This document shows positions 11,792-18,247 of a DNA stretch of 18,667 nucleotides, piece by piece. Positions within the stretch are counted from its first letter, which is position 1, and the number at the start of each line of letters is the position of its first letter. Under the pieces are notes generated by a model. The model ran no database searches. It worked only from the letters and a program-made list of their open reading frames with translations, and was not told where the DNA came from. Source of the DNA: Chloroflexota bacterium (lineage in GTDB: Bacteria > Chloroflexota > Dehalococcoidia > SM23-28-2 > RBG-16-64-32); contig JADFKX010000020.1 of assembly GCA_022564695.1 (NCBI GenBank), positions 1 to 18,667 of the forward strand, in the 5' to 3' direction. The translations under genes were made by a program, and so were the position numbers.

Positions 11792-14248
11792 TTGACGGAG
11801 GCGCTCCAAAGTCTGCACAAGGTTCTGGCACTTGAGCGCTCGCGGAAGTTCGCGGACACGGCGGTGATTGGCGGCCTGGACGCGTATCTGCAGCACTTCC
11901 TCTCAGAGCAGCTCATCCCGCCCGATCACCGCTTTCAGCGCGTTCTGCGCTCTCTGCCGCCCGATGGATACCGTGCCTTACACCCGGTGCAGCGTCGCCG
12001 TGTGGTGGAGGAGCTGGAGCTGGCGTTGAAGGCGCCACTGCCCGCAGCCTCCGCCCGGCCTGCCGAGACCCGAAACTCAGAAACCGTCCCTGACCGCCGG
12101 CCGCCACGAGGGAGCCGCGAGAGTGTCCGGCCTCGGTCGGCCGTCGTGGGGACGATGGACTCGTCGGTGGAGGTGTTGAAGGGGGTCAGCCGCGGCTACG
12201 CCGGCAAGCTCAAAAAGCTGGGCGTGGAGAAGGTGGGCGATCTGCTCTGGCTGTTCCCCTTCCGGTACAGCGACTTCTCGCAGGTGAGGCCCATCGCCAA
12301 GCTGATCGTGGGCGAGGAGCAGACGGTGCTGGGCGACGTCTGGTCGTCCGGCGCGGGCATGGTCGGTCGCCGCAGGGCCAGCGAGGTGGTGATCGGAGAC
12401 GAGACGGGGACGCTGCGGATAGTCTGGTGGGGTCAGACTCACGTGGCGCGCCAGTTGAAGGAGGGCATGAAGATCGCCCTGAGCGGCAAAGTGACGGCGT
12501 TCCGCGGCCAGCTGCAGATGGAGAACCCGGAGTGGGAACCGATCGAGGGGGAGTCGCTGCACACACGTCGGCTGGTCCCGGTGTACCCGGGCACGGAGGG
12601 TCTGCCCCAGCGGCTGGTGCGGCGGCTGGCCCGTGAGGCGGTTGACGCCTTCGCGGACGAGCTGCCGGAGACGCTGCCGGAGGATGTCCGCGGCCGTCTC
12701 AAGGTGCTGCCGGTGAGGCAGGCGATGCGTCAGATGCACATCCCTGAGTCATCGCAGCAGGCGGCGGAGGCGCGGAGGCGGTTCGCGCTGGAGGAGCTGC
12801 TGCACATAGAGCTGGGGGTGGTGCGAAGGAGGCTGTCCTGGCAGGCGGCGGGGGCGGCGCCCAAGCTGGCGCTGCCACAGCCTGTCCGCGATGGCTTCGT
12901 CCGCTCCCTGCCGTTCGCCCTGACGGCGGCCCAGCGGCGGGCGGTCGACGAGGTGCTGAGCGATATCGGGGAGAGCGTGCCGATGAGCCGGTTGCTGGAG
13001 GGCGACGTGGGCAGCGGCAAGACGGTGGTGGCCGTCGTGGCGTTGCTGGCGGCGGTGGCCAGCGGCTACCAGGGCGCGATCATGGCCCCAACGGAGGTTC
13101 TGGCGGAGCAGCACTACCGCACGTTCTGCAGCCTATTCTCAGGTGGTGATGAGGAAGGGCTGTGGCGGGACGTATTCTCGCCGGAGTATCTGAAGAAGCC
13201 GCTGCGGATAACATTGCTGAGGGGGAGCCTGAAGGCCTCGGAGAAGGCGGCGGCTCAGGACAGCATCGCGCGGGGGGAGACGGACATCGCTATCGGCACG
13301 CAGGCGCTGGCCCAGAGTGAGGTCTCGTTCCAGCGCCTGGGCTTTGTGGTGGTGGACGAACAGCACCGCTTTGGCGTGGAGCAGCGCGCGGCGTTGCGGC
13401 AGAAGGGGGTCTGCCCGCACACGCTGGTGATGACCGCCACCCCGATCCCCCGCACCCTCGCCCTCACCGTCTACGGCGACCTGGACATTACCGTCCTGGA
13501 CGAGATGCCGCCGGGGCGGCCGCCGGTCAAGACTTATCGCCTGCGACCGGATCAGCGCCGGCAGGCGTATGACTTCCTGCGCAAGCAGATAGGCGCCGGA
13601 CGGCAGGCGTACGTCATCTGTCCACTGGTGGAGGAGTCTGAGGCGGTGGCGGCGCGGGCAGCGGTGCAGGAGTACGAGCGGCTGTGCAGCGATGTGTTCC
13701 CAGACCTGCGCCTGGGCCTGTTGCACGGCCGCATGACGCCGGGGGAGAAGGACGCGGTGATGCGCGAGTTCCGGGACGGCGGCCTCCATATGCTGGTGTC
13801 CACGGCGGTGGTCGAGGTTGGGATCGACGTCCGGAACGCCACCGTGATGCTGGTGGAGGGCGCGGACCGGTTCGGGCTGGCCCAACTGCATCAGTTCCGG
13901 GGCCGCGTACGGAGGAGCAGCGAACAGGCCTACTGCCTGCTGCTGTCGGAGAACCCGTCGGAGGAGGCGCAGGAGCGGCTGCGCATCATGGAGACGACCC
14001 ACGACGGCTTCAAGCTGGCCGAGGAAGACCTGCGTATACGCGGGCCGGGAGAGTACTTCGGAACGCGACAGTCCGGTTTGCCTGACCTCAAGGTTGCGCG
14101 TTTAACAGATGTGGTCTTCATTGAGCAGGCCCGCGCGGAGGCGATCCGCCTGCTGGAGGCCGATCCGGAGCTGGAGCAGCCGCAGAATCGGGCGCTGGCG
14201 GCGCGAATGGAGGAGCTGTGGGGTCGCATCACGGCGGAGGTGTCCTAG
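11792..14248 (+). CDS. recG: ATP-dependent DNA helicase RecG
   Basis: Remodels stalled replication forks and branch-migrates junctions. I place the start at TTG 11792 (818 aa): purine-rich GGAGGGGGAAGAG at 11772-11784 lies 7 nt upstream and MTEALQSLHKVLALER begins as expected. A GTG at 11741 would overlap degV by 47 bp and add an unlikely leader. An N-terminal extension of about 120 residues precedes the wedge/OB domain (LWLFPFRYSDF). Helicase motifs: GDVGSGKT at 404-411, DEQH at 522-525, TATPIPRT, and motif VI QFRGRVRR at 701-708. Motif VI normally reads QxRGRVGR, so Gly is replaced by Arg (codon CGG). Otherwise complete, ending in the usual accessory region. Confidence 0.93.
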   Translation: MTEALQSLHKVLALERSRKFADTAVIGGLDAYLQHFLSEQLIPPDHRFQRVLRSLPPDGYRALHPVQRRRVVEELELALKAPLPAASARPAETRNSETVPDRRPPRGSRESVRPRSAVVGTMDSSVEVLKGVSRGYAGKLKKLGVEKVGDLLWLFPFRYSDFSQVRPIAKLIVGEEQTVLGDVWSSGAGMVGRRRASEVVIGDETGTLRIVWWGQTHVARQLKEGMKIALSGKVTAFRGQLQMENPEWEPIEGESLHTRRLVPVYPGTEGLPQRLVRRLAREAVDAFADELPETLPEDVRGRLKVLPVRQAMRQMHIPESSQQAAEARRRFALEELLHIELGVVRRRLSWQAAGAAPKLALPQPVRDGFVRSLPFALTAAQRRAVDEVLSDIGESVPMSRLLEGDVGSGKTVVAVVALLAAVASGYQGAIMAPTEVLAEQHYRTFCSLFSGGDEEGLWRDVFSPEYLKKPLRITLLRGSLKASEKAAAQDSIARGETDIAIGTQALAQSEVSFQRLGFVVVDEQHRFGVEQRAALRQKGVCPHTLVMTATPIPRTLALTVYGDLDITVLDEMPPGRPPVKTYRLRPDQRRQAYDFLRKQIGAGRQAYVICPLVEESEAVAARAAVQEYERLCSDVFPDLRLGLLHGRMTPGEKDAVMREFRDGGLHMLVSTAVVEVGIDVRNATVMLVEGADRFGLAQLHQFRGRVRRSSEQAYCLLLSENPSEEAQERLRIMETTHDGFKLAEEDLRIRGPGEYFGTRQSGLPDLKVARLTDVVFIEQARAEAIRLLEADPELEQPQNRALAARMEELWGRITAEVS

Positions 14249-14250
14249 CG

Positions 14251-14269
14251 CCGCTCCATTTCGGGGCGG
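14251..14269. repeat. Inverted repeat between recG and argS, abutting the -10 box
   Basis: CCGCTCC (14251-14257), loop ATTTC, GGGGCGG (14263-14269) pair over 7 bp with one G-U wobble, starting 3 nt after the recG stop. There is no T-tract. It directly touches TATGAT at 14270. Confidence 0.45.
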
Positions 14270-14275
14270 TATGAT
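14270..14275 (+). promoter_or_regulatory. -10-like box upstream of argS
   Basis: TATGAT ends 15 nt before the argS ATG. Transcription would start near 14282, at the AGGAG ribosome site (14282-14286), giving a leader of only about 9 nt. No -35 was found; the inverted repeat fills that position. Confidence 0.4.
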
Positions 14276-14290
14276 GCTTTCAGGAGACCG

Positions 14291-15949
14291 ATGATTAAGC
14301 AAGAGTTGGAACGGCTGATATCGGAGGCGGTCCGCCGGGCGGGGGAGGCCGGTGACCTGCCGGCCGTCGCAGTGCCGGACGTGCCACTGGAGCGTCCGCA
14401 AAGACCGGAGCATGGCGATTACGCCTCCAGCCTGGCGTTGCGACTGGCACGCTCGGCGCGGATGAGCCCTCTGGAGATAGCGGGGATCATCGCCAAACAC
14501 ACGAAAGTGGATGAGGCTGTAGCATCGGTGGACGTGGCGCCGCCGGGGTTCGTGAACTTCCGCCTGGCGCCGTCCTGGCTGGCGGCTCAGGTGGACGCCG
14601 TCCTCCAGGCGGGCGAGCGCTTCGGGGACGTTTCCCTGGGCAAGGGGGAGTCGCTTCAGGTGGAGTACGTATCGGCGAACCCAGTGGGGCCGATCCACGT
14701 GGGCAACGGTCGCGGCCTGGCGTTGGGGGACACGCTGGCTAACGTACTCGCCGCCGCGGGCTACCAGGTACAGCGCGAGTACCTGGTGAACGACGGCGGT
14801 ACGCAGACGGAGACGTTCGCAGCCACCCTGTACGCCCGCTATCAGCAGTTGTTCGGACGCGAGGTGGAGATACCGGAGGGTGGCTACCCAGGCGAGTACA
14901 TGATCCACCTGGCGGAGAGGCTGAAGGAGGAGAAAGGCGACTCCCTGCTGGCGCCGCCGGGAGAGCCGTACCCGCCGGAGCTTCACGAACTGGGCGTGGC
15001 GCGGATGATGGACGTTATCAAGGACGACCTGACGATGGTGGGCGTCCACTTCGACCGCTGGTTCTCCGAGCGGTCGCTGTATGCGGACGGCACGTACGAG
15101 AAGGCGATGGCGCACCTGCGGGAGGGCGGCTTCGTGACGGAACGCGAGGGCGCAGTCTGGCTCTCCGCCTCGGAGCTGGGGGACGAGAAGGACAACGTGC
15201 TGGTGCGGTCGACGGGCGCGCCCACCTACTTCGCGTCGGACGTGGCCTACCACTACGATAAGTTCCTGGTGCGCGGCTTCCAGCGCGTCATCAACGTCTG
15301 GGGCGCCGATCACCAGGGGCACGTGCCGCGGATGAAGGCGGCGGTGGCCGCGCTGGGGGTGGAACCTGAGCGGCTGACGATAATCGTCTATCAGCTTGTC
15401 ACCCTGAAGCGGGGCACGGAGGTGGTGCGCCTGTCCAAGAGGGCGGGCGAGATCGTCACGCTGCGGGAGGTGGTGGAGGAGGTGGGGGCGGACGCGGTGC
15501 GCTTCTTCTTCGTGTCTAGGTCGGCCGATTCGCACATGGACTTCGATCTGGAGCTGGCGAAGCGGCAGAGCGCCGAAAACCCCGTCTACTACGTGCAGTA
15601 CGCCCACGCGCGCATCGCCGGCATTCTGTTGCACGCGAAGGAGCGGATATCGTCGTTCGACGACGGCGACGTCTCGTTGCTGACGCACGAGTCGGAGCTG
15701 GCGTTGGTGCGCAAGATGCTCCAGCTGCCGGAGCTGGTGGAGGGTGTTGCCCTCAGCCTGGAGCCGCACCAGCTCCCCTACTACGCTATGGACCTGGCGA
15801 CGGCGTTTCACGACTTCTACGAAAAGTGCCGCGTGGTGTCCGATGATGAGGCGCTCTCCAAGGCACGACTGAAGCTGGTGGCGGCGGCGAAGCTGGTGCT
15901 GGCGCGGGCGCTTGGGCTCATTGGCGTGAGCGCGCCGGACCGGATGTAG
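14291..15949 (+). CDS. argS: Arginyl-tRNA synthetase
   Basis: Charges tRNA-Arg with arginine; class Ia, cytosolic. The 552-residue protein starts with an N-terminal Add-1 domain (residues 1-115, with RPEHGDYASSLAL) that contacts the tRNA D-loop. The catalytic core has ANPVGPIHVGNGR at 129-141, where HVGN is the HIGH-motif variant common in ArgRS. It continues with WGADHQGHVPRMKAA, then RLSKRAGE near 380-387 in the place of KMSKS. The C-terminal DALR anticodon domain has YAHARI and ends SAPDRM, the typical family end. AGGAG lies 4 nt before the ATG. It links functionally to the arginine genes but is probably transcribed separately. The low-GC DUF5343/HEPN pair follows. Confidence 0.96.
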   Translation: MIKQELERLISEAVRRAGEAGDLPAVAVPDVPLERPQRPEHGDYASSLALRLARSARMSPLEIAGIIAKHTKVDEAVASVDVAPPGFVNFRLAPSWLAAQVDAVLQAGERFGDVSLGKGESLQVEYVSANPVGPIHVGNGRGLALGDTLANVLAAAGYQVQREYLVNDGGTQTETFAATLYARYQQLFGREVEIPEGGYPGEYMIHLAERLKEEKGDSLLAPPGEPYPPELHELGVARMMDVIKDDLTMVGVHFDRWFSERSLYADGTYEKAMAHLREGGFVTEREGAVWLSASELGDEKDNVLVRSTGAPTYFASDVAYHYDKFLVRGFQRVINVWGADHQGHVPRMKAAVAALGVEPERLTIIVYQLVTLKRGTEVVRLSKRAGEIVTLREVVEEVGADAVRFFFVSRSADSHMDFDLELAKRQSAENPVYYVQYAHARIAGILLHAKERISSFDDGDVSLLTHESELALVRKMLQLPELVEGVALSLEPHQLPYYAMDLATAFHDFYEKCRVVSDDEALSKARLKLVAAAKLVLARALGLIGVSAPDRM

Positions 15950-15964
15950 TCGGCAGCTGCGGCT

Positions 15965-16051
15965 CATCTTGGCGAATCTCTGCACCAGAACTAGGGCCTC
16001 TTGACGGGGTGCCAATAAAGGCGTACATTTATTCTGATTTGCGCCAAGATG
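15965..16051. repeat. Inverted repeat bracketing the promoter of the DUF5343-HEPN pair
   Basis: CATCTTGGCG at 15965-15974 and CGCCAAGATG at 16042-16051 are perfect 10-bp inverted copies. They extend inward by AATC (15975-15978) and GATT (16036-16039) after a 2-nt offset. The arms are 67 nt apart and flank TTGACG-N17-TACATT, with the right arm at the predicted transcription start. This fits a looped or dimer operator for autoregulation; it might instead mark an old element end. Confidence 0.6.
16001..16029 (+). promoter_or_regulatory. Promoter of the DUF5343-HEPN pair, TTGACG-N17-TACATT
   Basis: TTGACG (16001-16006) matches the -35 consensus at five of six bases and TACATT (16024-16029) the -10 at four of six, with an optimal 17-nt spacer. 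Start predicted near 16036, giving a leader of about 34 nt to the ATG at 16070. It is the best-formed plus-strand promoter I found in the window. Confidence 0.6.
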
Positions 16052-16055
16052 TATG

Positions 16056-16064
16056 AAAGGAAGG
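16056..16064 (+). promoter_or_regulatory. Ribosome binding site that sets the DUF5343 start
   Basis: AAAGGAAGG lies 5 nt before the ATG at 16070. An earlier in-frame ATG at 16049 has no such site and overlaps the right arm of the inverted repeat, so 16070 is preferred. Confidence 0.7.
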
Positions 16065-16069
16065 CACCT

Positions 16070-16687
16070 ATGGTCCTAACAACAGCCTATATGACATCGA
16101 TGAAGAACATTTCAAGCATCCTTGAGTCACTCAAGGATGCTGGCGTGCCGCCTCGTTTCACACATGAGTTTCTCAAAGGACTCGGCTTCACGAGCTCAAA
16201 TGACCGAGCCATTCTGAACGTCCTCAAAGGGCTTGGGTTCCTTGACCAGCAGGGCGTTCCCACTGAGCTCTACAAGCAATACCGTGACAAGACCAAGTCC
16301 AAGCGGGTGCTGGCAGAGGCCCTACGTGAGGCCTATGGCGATCTGTTTCTGGCGCACGAGAAGGCTAACCAGCTGTCGCCTGAGAAGATAAGGGGGTTCT
16401 TCGCCAGTAAAACGGGTAAGGGGGAACGCGTCGTTGAGCAAATGGCTGCGACGTTCCGTACGCTTGCACAGTATGCTGATTTCTCGGGAGCCCCGGCACC
16501 GGTGACCGTCGAAGCGGTGCCGCCGGAAGGTCTAGAGCAGGCCGCTGAGAAAATAGAGGCGCAAGAGCGGCCGCGTCGCGCAGTGGACGCGGAGTTTCAC
16601 TACAATATACAGATCCATCTCCCGGCCACCCGTGACATAGCAGTGTATAATGCCATCTTTAAAGCAGTGCGTGAGAACCTTGGGTAG
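16070..16687 (+). CDS. DUF5343-family protein, upstream partner of the HEPN protein
   Basis: A 205-residue protein from the ATG at 16070. The conserved DUF5343 blocks are, in order: YMTSMKNISSILESLKDAGVP, FLKGLGFTSSNDRAILNVLK, LGFLDQQGVPTELYKQYRD, and SKRVLAEALREAYGDLF. These helices look like a winged-helix-type fold (inference). After a variable stretch (about 135-175) comes a C-terminal block FHYNIQIHLPATRDIAVYNAIF. Function is unknown in the family. It has its own promoter and precedes the HEPN gene by 9 nt. G+C is low (92/180 in 16081-16260). It could be the antitoxin and autorepressor, or a partner subunit. Recognition as DUF5343 is from memory of the family pattern. Confidence 0.75.
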   Translation: MVLTTAYMTSMKNISSILESLKDAGVPPRFTHEFLKGLGFTSSNDRAILNVLKGLGFLDQQGVPTELYKQYRDKTKSKRVLAEALREAYGDLFLAHEKANQLSPEKIRGFFASKTGKGERVVEQMAATFRTLAQYADFSGAPAPVTVEAVPPEGLEQAAEKIEAQERPRRAVDAEFHYNIQIHLPATRDIAVYNAIFKAVRENLG

Positions 16688-16696
16688 AAGCGTCCG

Positions 16697-17269
16697 ATGA
16701 GACTCAGAGACATGCAGAACTTCGTATTCCGCGGCATCTTGACTGAGGCAAACCTCGAGGAGGATGGGTGGATTCCGCCTCATGATCCAGTCGGGAAGGT
16801 CGGCGAGCGGACGGGAATCAATTTAGAGGATTTCAGTCTACAGATAAGGAACCAGGCGCTCCGGATGGCTGAGGTCTACACTTTCTTCTTTTCGTTTGAG
16901 AACTCGGTCAGGGAGCTTGTTGAATCCCGCCTGCGCGAGGCGCTTGGCTCGCAGTGGTGGGATAATGGAGTCCCTCAGGCCGTGCGCAAGAAGGTGGACT
17001 TGCGCCGAGATAAGGAGAAGGCAAATCGCTGGCACCAGGCGCGCGGGGGCAGTGACATTTACTATGCCGACTTTGGTGACCTATCACGGGTGATCATAAG
17101 TAACTGGGAGCTCTTTGAGGATCTGTTCCCGGCTCAGGACTGGATTAGTAGCCGTCTTGACGACTTGGAAATGTCGCGCAATGTGATAGCGCACAACGGA
17201 ATCCTTGCGGACGTGGAGGTTAACCGGATTGAGCTATACCTTCGGGACTGGCTTGAGCAGGTCGGTTAG
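16697..17269 (+). CDS. HEPN-domain protein, Swt1-type (probable RNase)
   Basis: A 190-residue helical protein. A short N-terminal region (1-45) precedes the HEPN domain: YTFFFSFENSVRELVESRLREALG at the first helices, YYADFGDLSRVIISNWELFEDLF at 122-144, then RNVIAHN at 161-167. R161-N162-x3-H166 is the intact R-N-x3-H motif shared by metal-independent HEPN RNases such as RNase LS, toxin HEPN and Swt1. The DFGDL...NWxxF block suggests the Swt1/Abi-like subgroup. It is read from the same message as the DUF5343 gene (9-nt gap, weak AGAAG site). G+C is low (30/60 in 16861-16920). A toxin or abortive-infection effector role is inference; the RNA target is unknown. Confidence 0.78.
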   Translation: MRLRDMQNFVFRGILTEANLEEDGWIPPHDPVGKVGERTGINLEDFSLQIRNQALRMAEVYTFFFSFENSVRELVESRLREALGSQWWDNGVPQAVRKKVDLRRDKEKANRWHQARGGSDIYYADFGDLSRVIISNWELFEDLFPAQDWISSRLDDLEMSRNVIAHNGILADVEVNRIELYLRDWLEQVG

Positions 17270-17294
17270 CCTGGAAGATTAGGTTCGCCGGCGG

Positions 17295-18101
17295 ATGCCC
17301 CAACTTCCCCTTTCGACCAGCGGCAAGACGGCGGCGGCGGTCGCACGGGTCTGCGCTCAGGAGGCCGGCCGGATCGCCATGGACGCCTTCGGACGGCGTC
17401 AGGACGTGCAGGTCAAGGGCCGGGGTAACTTCCTGACCGAGACCGATCTGGCCGCGGAACGGGCCGTGCTGGCGATTCTCCGAACGGAGTACCCCGAGCA
17501 CGAGCTGCTGGCCGAAGAGTCGGCTGCGGCACCGAAAGGTGAGGGGTGGATGTGGGTGGTGGACCCGCTTGACGGCACGCACAACTTCTCGCGAGGGATA
17601 CCGTACTTCGCGTTCAACATTGCTCTCTGCTACGGGCGGGAGCCGTTGCTGGGGCTGACCTACGCGCCGGCTACGGGCGAGGAGTTCTTCGCCGAGGCGG
17701 GCAAGGGGCTAACGTTAAACGGGCAGCCGGCGCGGGCTTCGACGGCGGAGGGGCTGAGCGACTGCGTGCTGGGGGCGGACCTGGGCTACGAGGACGCGCG
17801 TGCGGCGCGGATGCTGGAGCTGGTGGCGGAGGTTTGGCCTGTGCAGAGCGTGCGGGTGATGGGCAGCGCCGCCTTGGGGCTGGCCTACGCCGCCTGCGGC
17901 CGCTACGACCTGTTCATGCACAACTTCCTCTACCCGTGGGACATCGCGGCGGGTATCGTGCTGGTCAAGGAGGGCAGTGGCGCTATTCTGGACCGCGACG
18001 GCGGCGCTGTAGGCATCGACAGCGAGGGTATGGTGGCGGGGGCACCAAAGGCGGTGGAGGAGCTGCTTTCGCTGGCCAAGGGGAGGCCGTGGAGGGGGTA
18101 G
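17295..18101 (+). CDS. Inositol-monophosphatase family phosphatase
   Basis: A 268-residue metal-dependent phosphatase of the IMPase/SuhB superfamily. Motifs: FLTETD at 46-51, LLAEES at 71-76 (metal-binding Glu), WVVDPLDGTHNF at 87-98 (metal ligands Asp90 and Asp93), GSAALGLAYAACGRYD at 190-205, and PWDIAAGIVLVKEGSG at 214-229 with Asp216. Substrate may be inositol-1-phosphate, histidinol-phosphate or a related sugar phosphate; the sequence does not decide, so no symbol is given. G+C returns to the core level (43/60 in 17641-17700). It starts 25 nt after the HEPN stop; no good Shine-Dalgarno or promoter is visible, so read-through from the HEPN cassette is possible. Confidence 0.88.
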   Translation: MPQLPLSTSGKTAAAVARVCAQEAGRIAMDAFGRRQDVQVKGRGNFLTETDLAAERAVLAILRTEYPEHELLAEESAAAPKGEGWMWVVDPLDGTHNFSRGIPYFAFNIALCYGREPLLGLTYAPATGEEFFAEAGKGLTLNGQPARASTAEGLSDCVLGADLGYEDARAARMLELVAEVWPVQSVRVMGSAALGLAYAACGRYDLFMHNFLYPWDIAAGIVLVKEGSGAILDRDGGAVGIDSEGMVAGAPKAVEELLSLAKGRPWRG

Positions 18102-18109
18102 GCCGCGCA

Positions 18110-18126
18110 GTGGGGGAATGCTCCAC
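18110..18126. repeat. Short hairpin after the IMPase gene
   Basis: GTGGGG (18110-18115), loop GAATG, CTCCAC (18121-18126) pair over 6 bp with one G-U. There is no T-run, so it is at best a weak terminator or mRNA 3' end. Confidence 0.3.
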
Positions 18127-18147
18127 AGAATAGGAGGCTTTGTCCGA

Positions 18148-18176
18148 TTGCCACGATACAGGGGGCGCATTATGCT
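18148..18176 (+). promoter_or_regulatory. Candidate promoter TTGCCA-N17-TATGCT
   Basis: TTGCCA (18148-18153) and TATGCT (18171-18176) are 17 nt apart. Transcription would start near 18183, about 65 nt before the GTG of the membrane protein gene. A 24-codon ORF (18172-18246) with GGGGG 6-7 nt before its ATG overlaps this site, so both readings cannot be right. Confidence 0.45.
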
Positions 18177-18247
18177 TGTAGCGGACTACGGCGAATGGAC
18201 CCTACGAAGGGTGGTGTCGATCCGCGGACCCGAGCAGGTGAGATGAC

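Noticed and set aside
14683..14709. argS HVGN (not HIGH) and RLSKR (not KMSKS) as a sign of a defective enzyme
   Set aside because: Arginyl-tRNA synthetases commonly show degenerate forms of both motifs; the remaining domains are intact.
14102..16015. 637-codon open frame on the minus strand opposite argS
   Set aside because: It is a shadow of argS and recG in GC-rich DNA; the protein is Arg/His/Leu-rich with no recognisable fold, while argS on the other strand is complete.
16049..16069. ATG at 16049 as the start of the DUF5343 gene
   Set aside because: It falls in the inverted-repeat arm and has no Shine-Dalgarno; AAAGGAAGG lies 5 nt before the ATG at 16070.
17253..17281. TTGAGC with a weak -10 as an IMPase promoter
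   Set aside because: The -10 position (AGATTA) does not match, so the promoter could not be supported.
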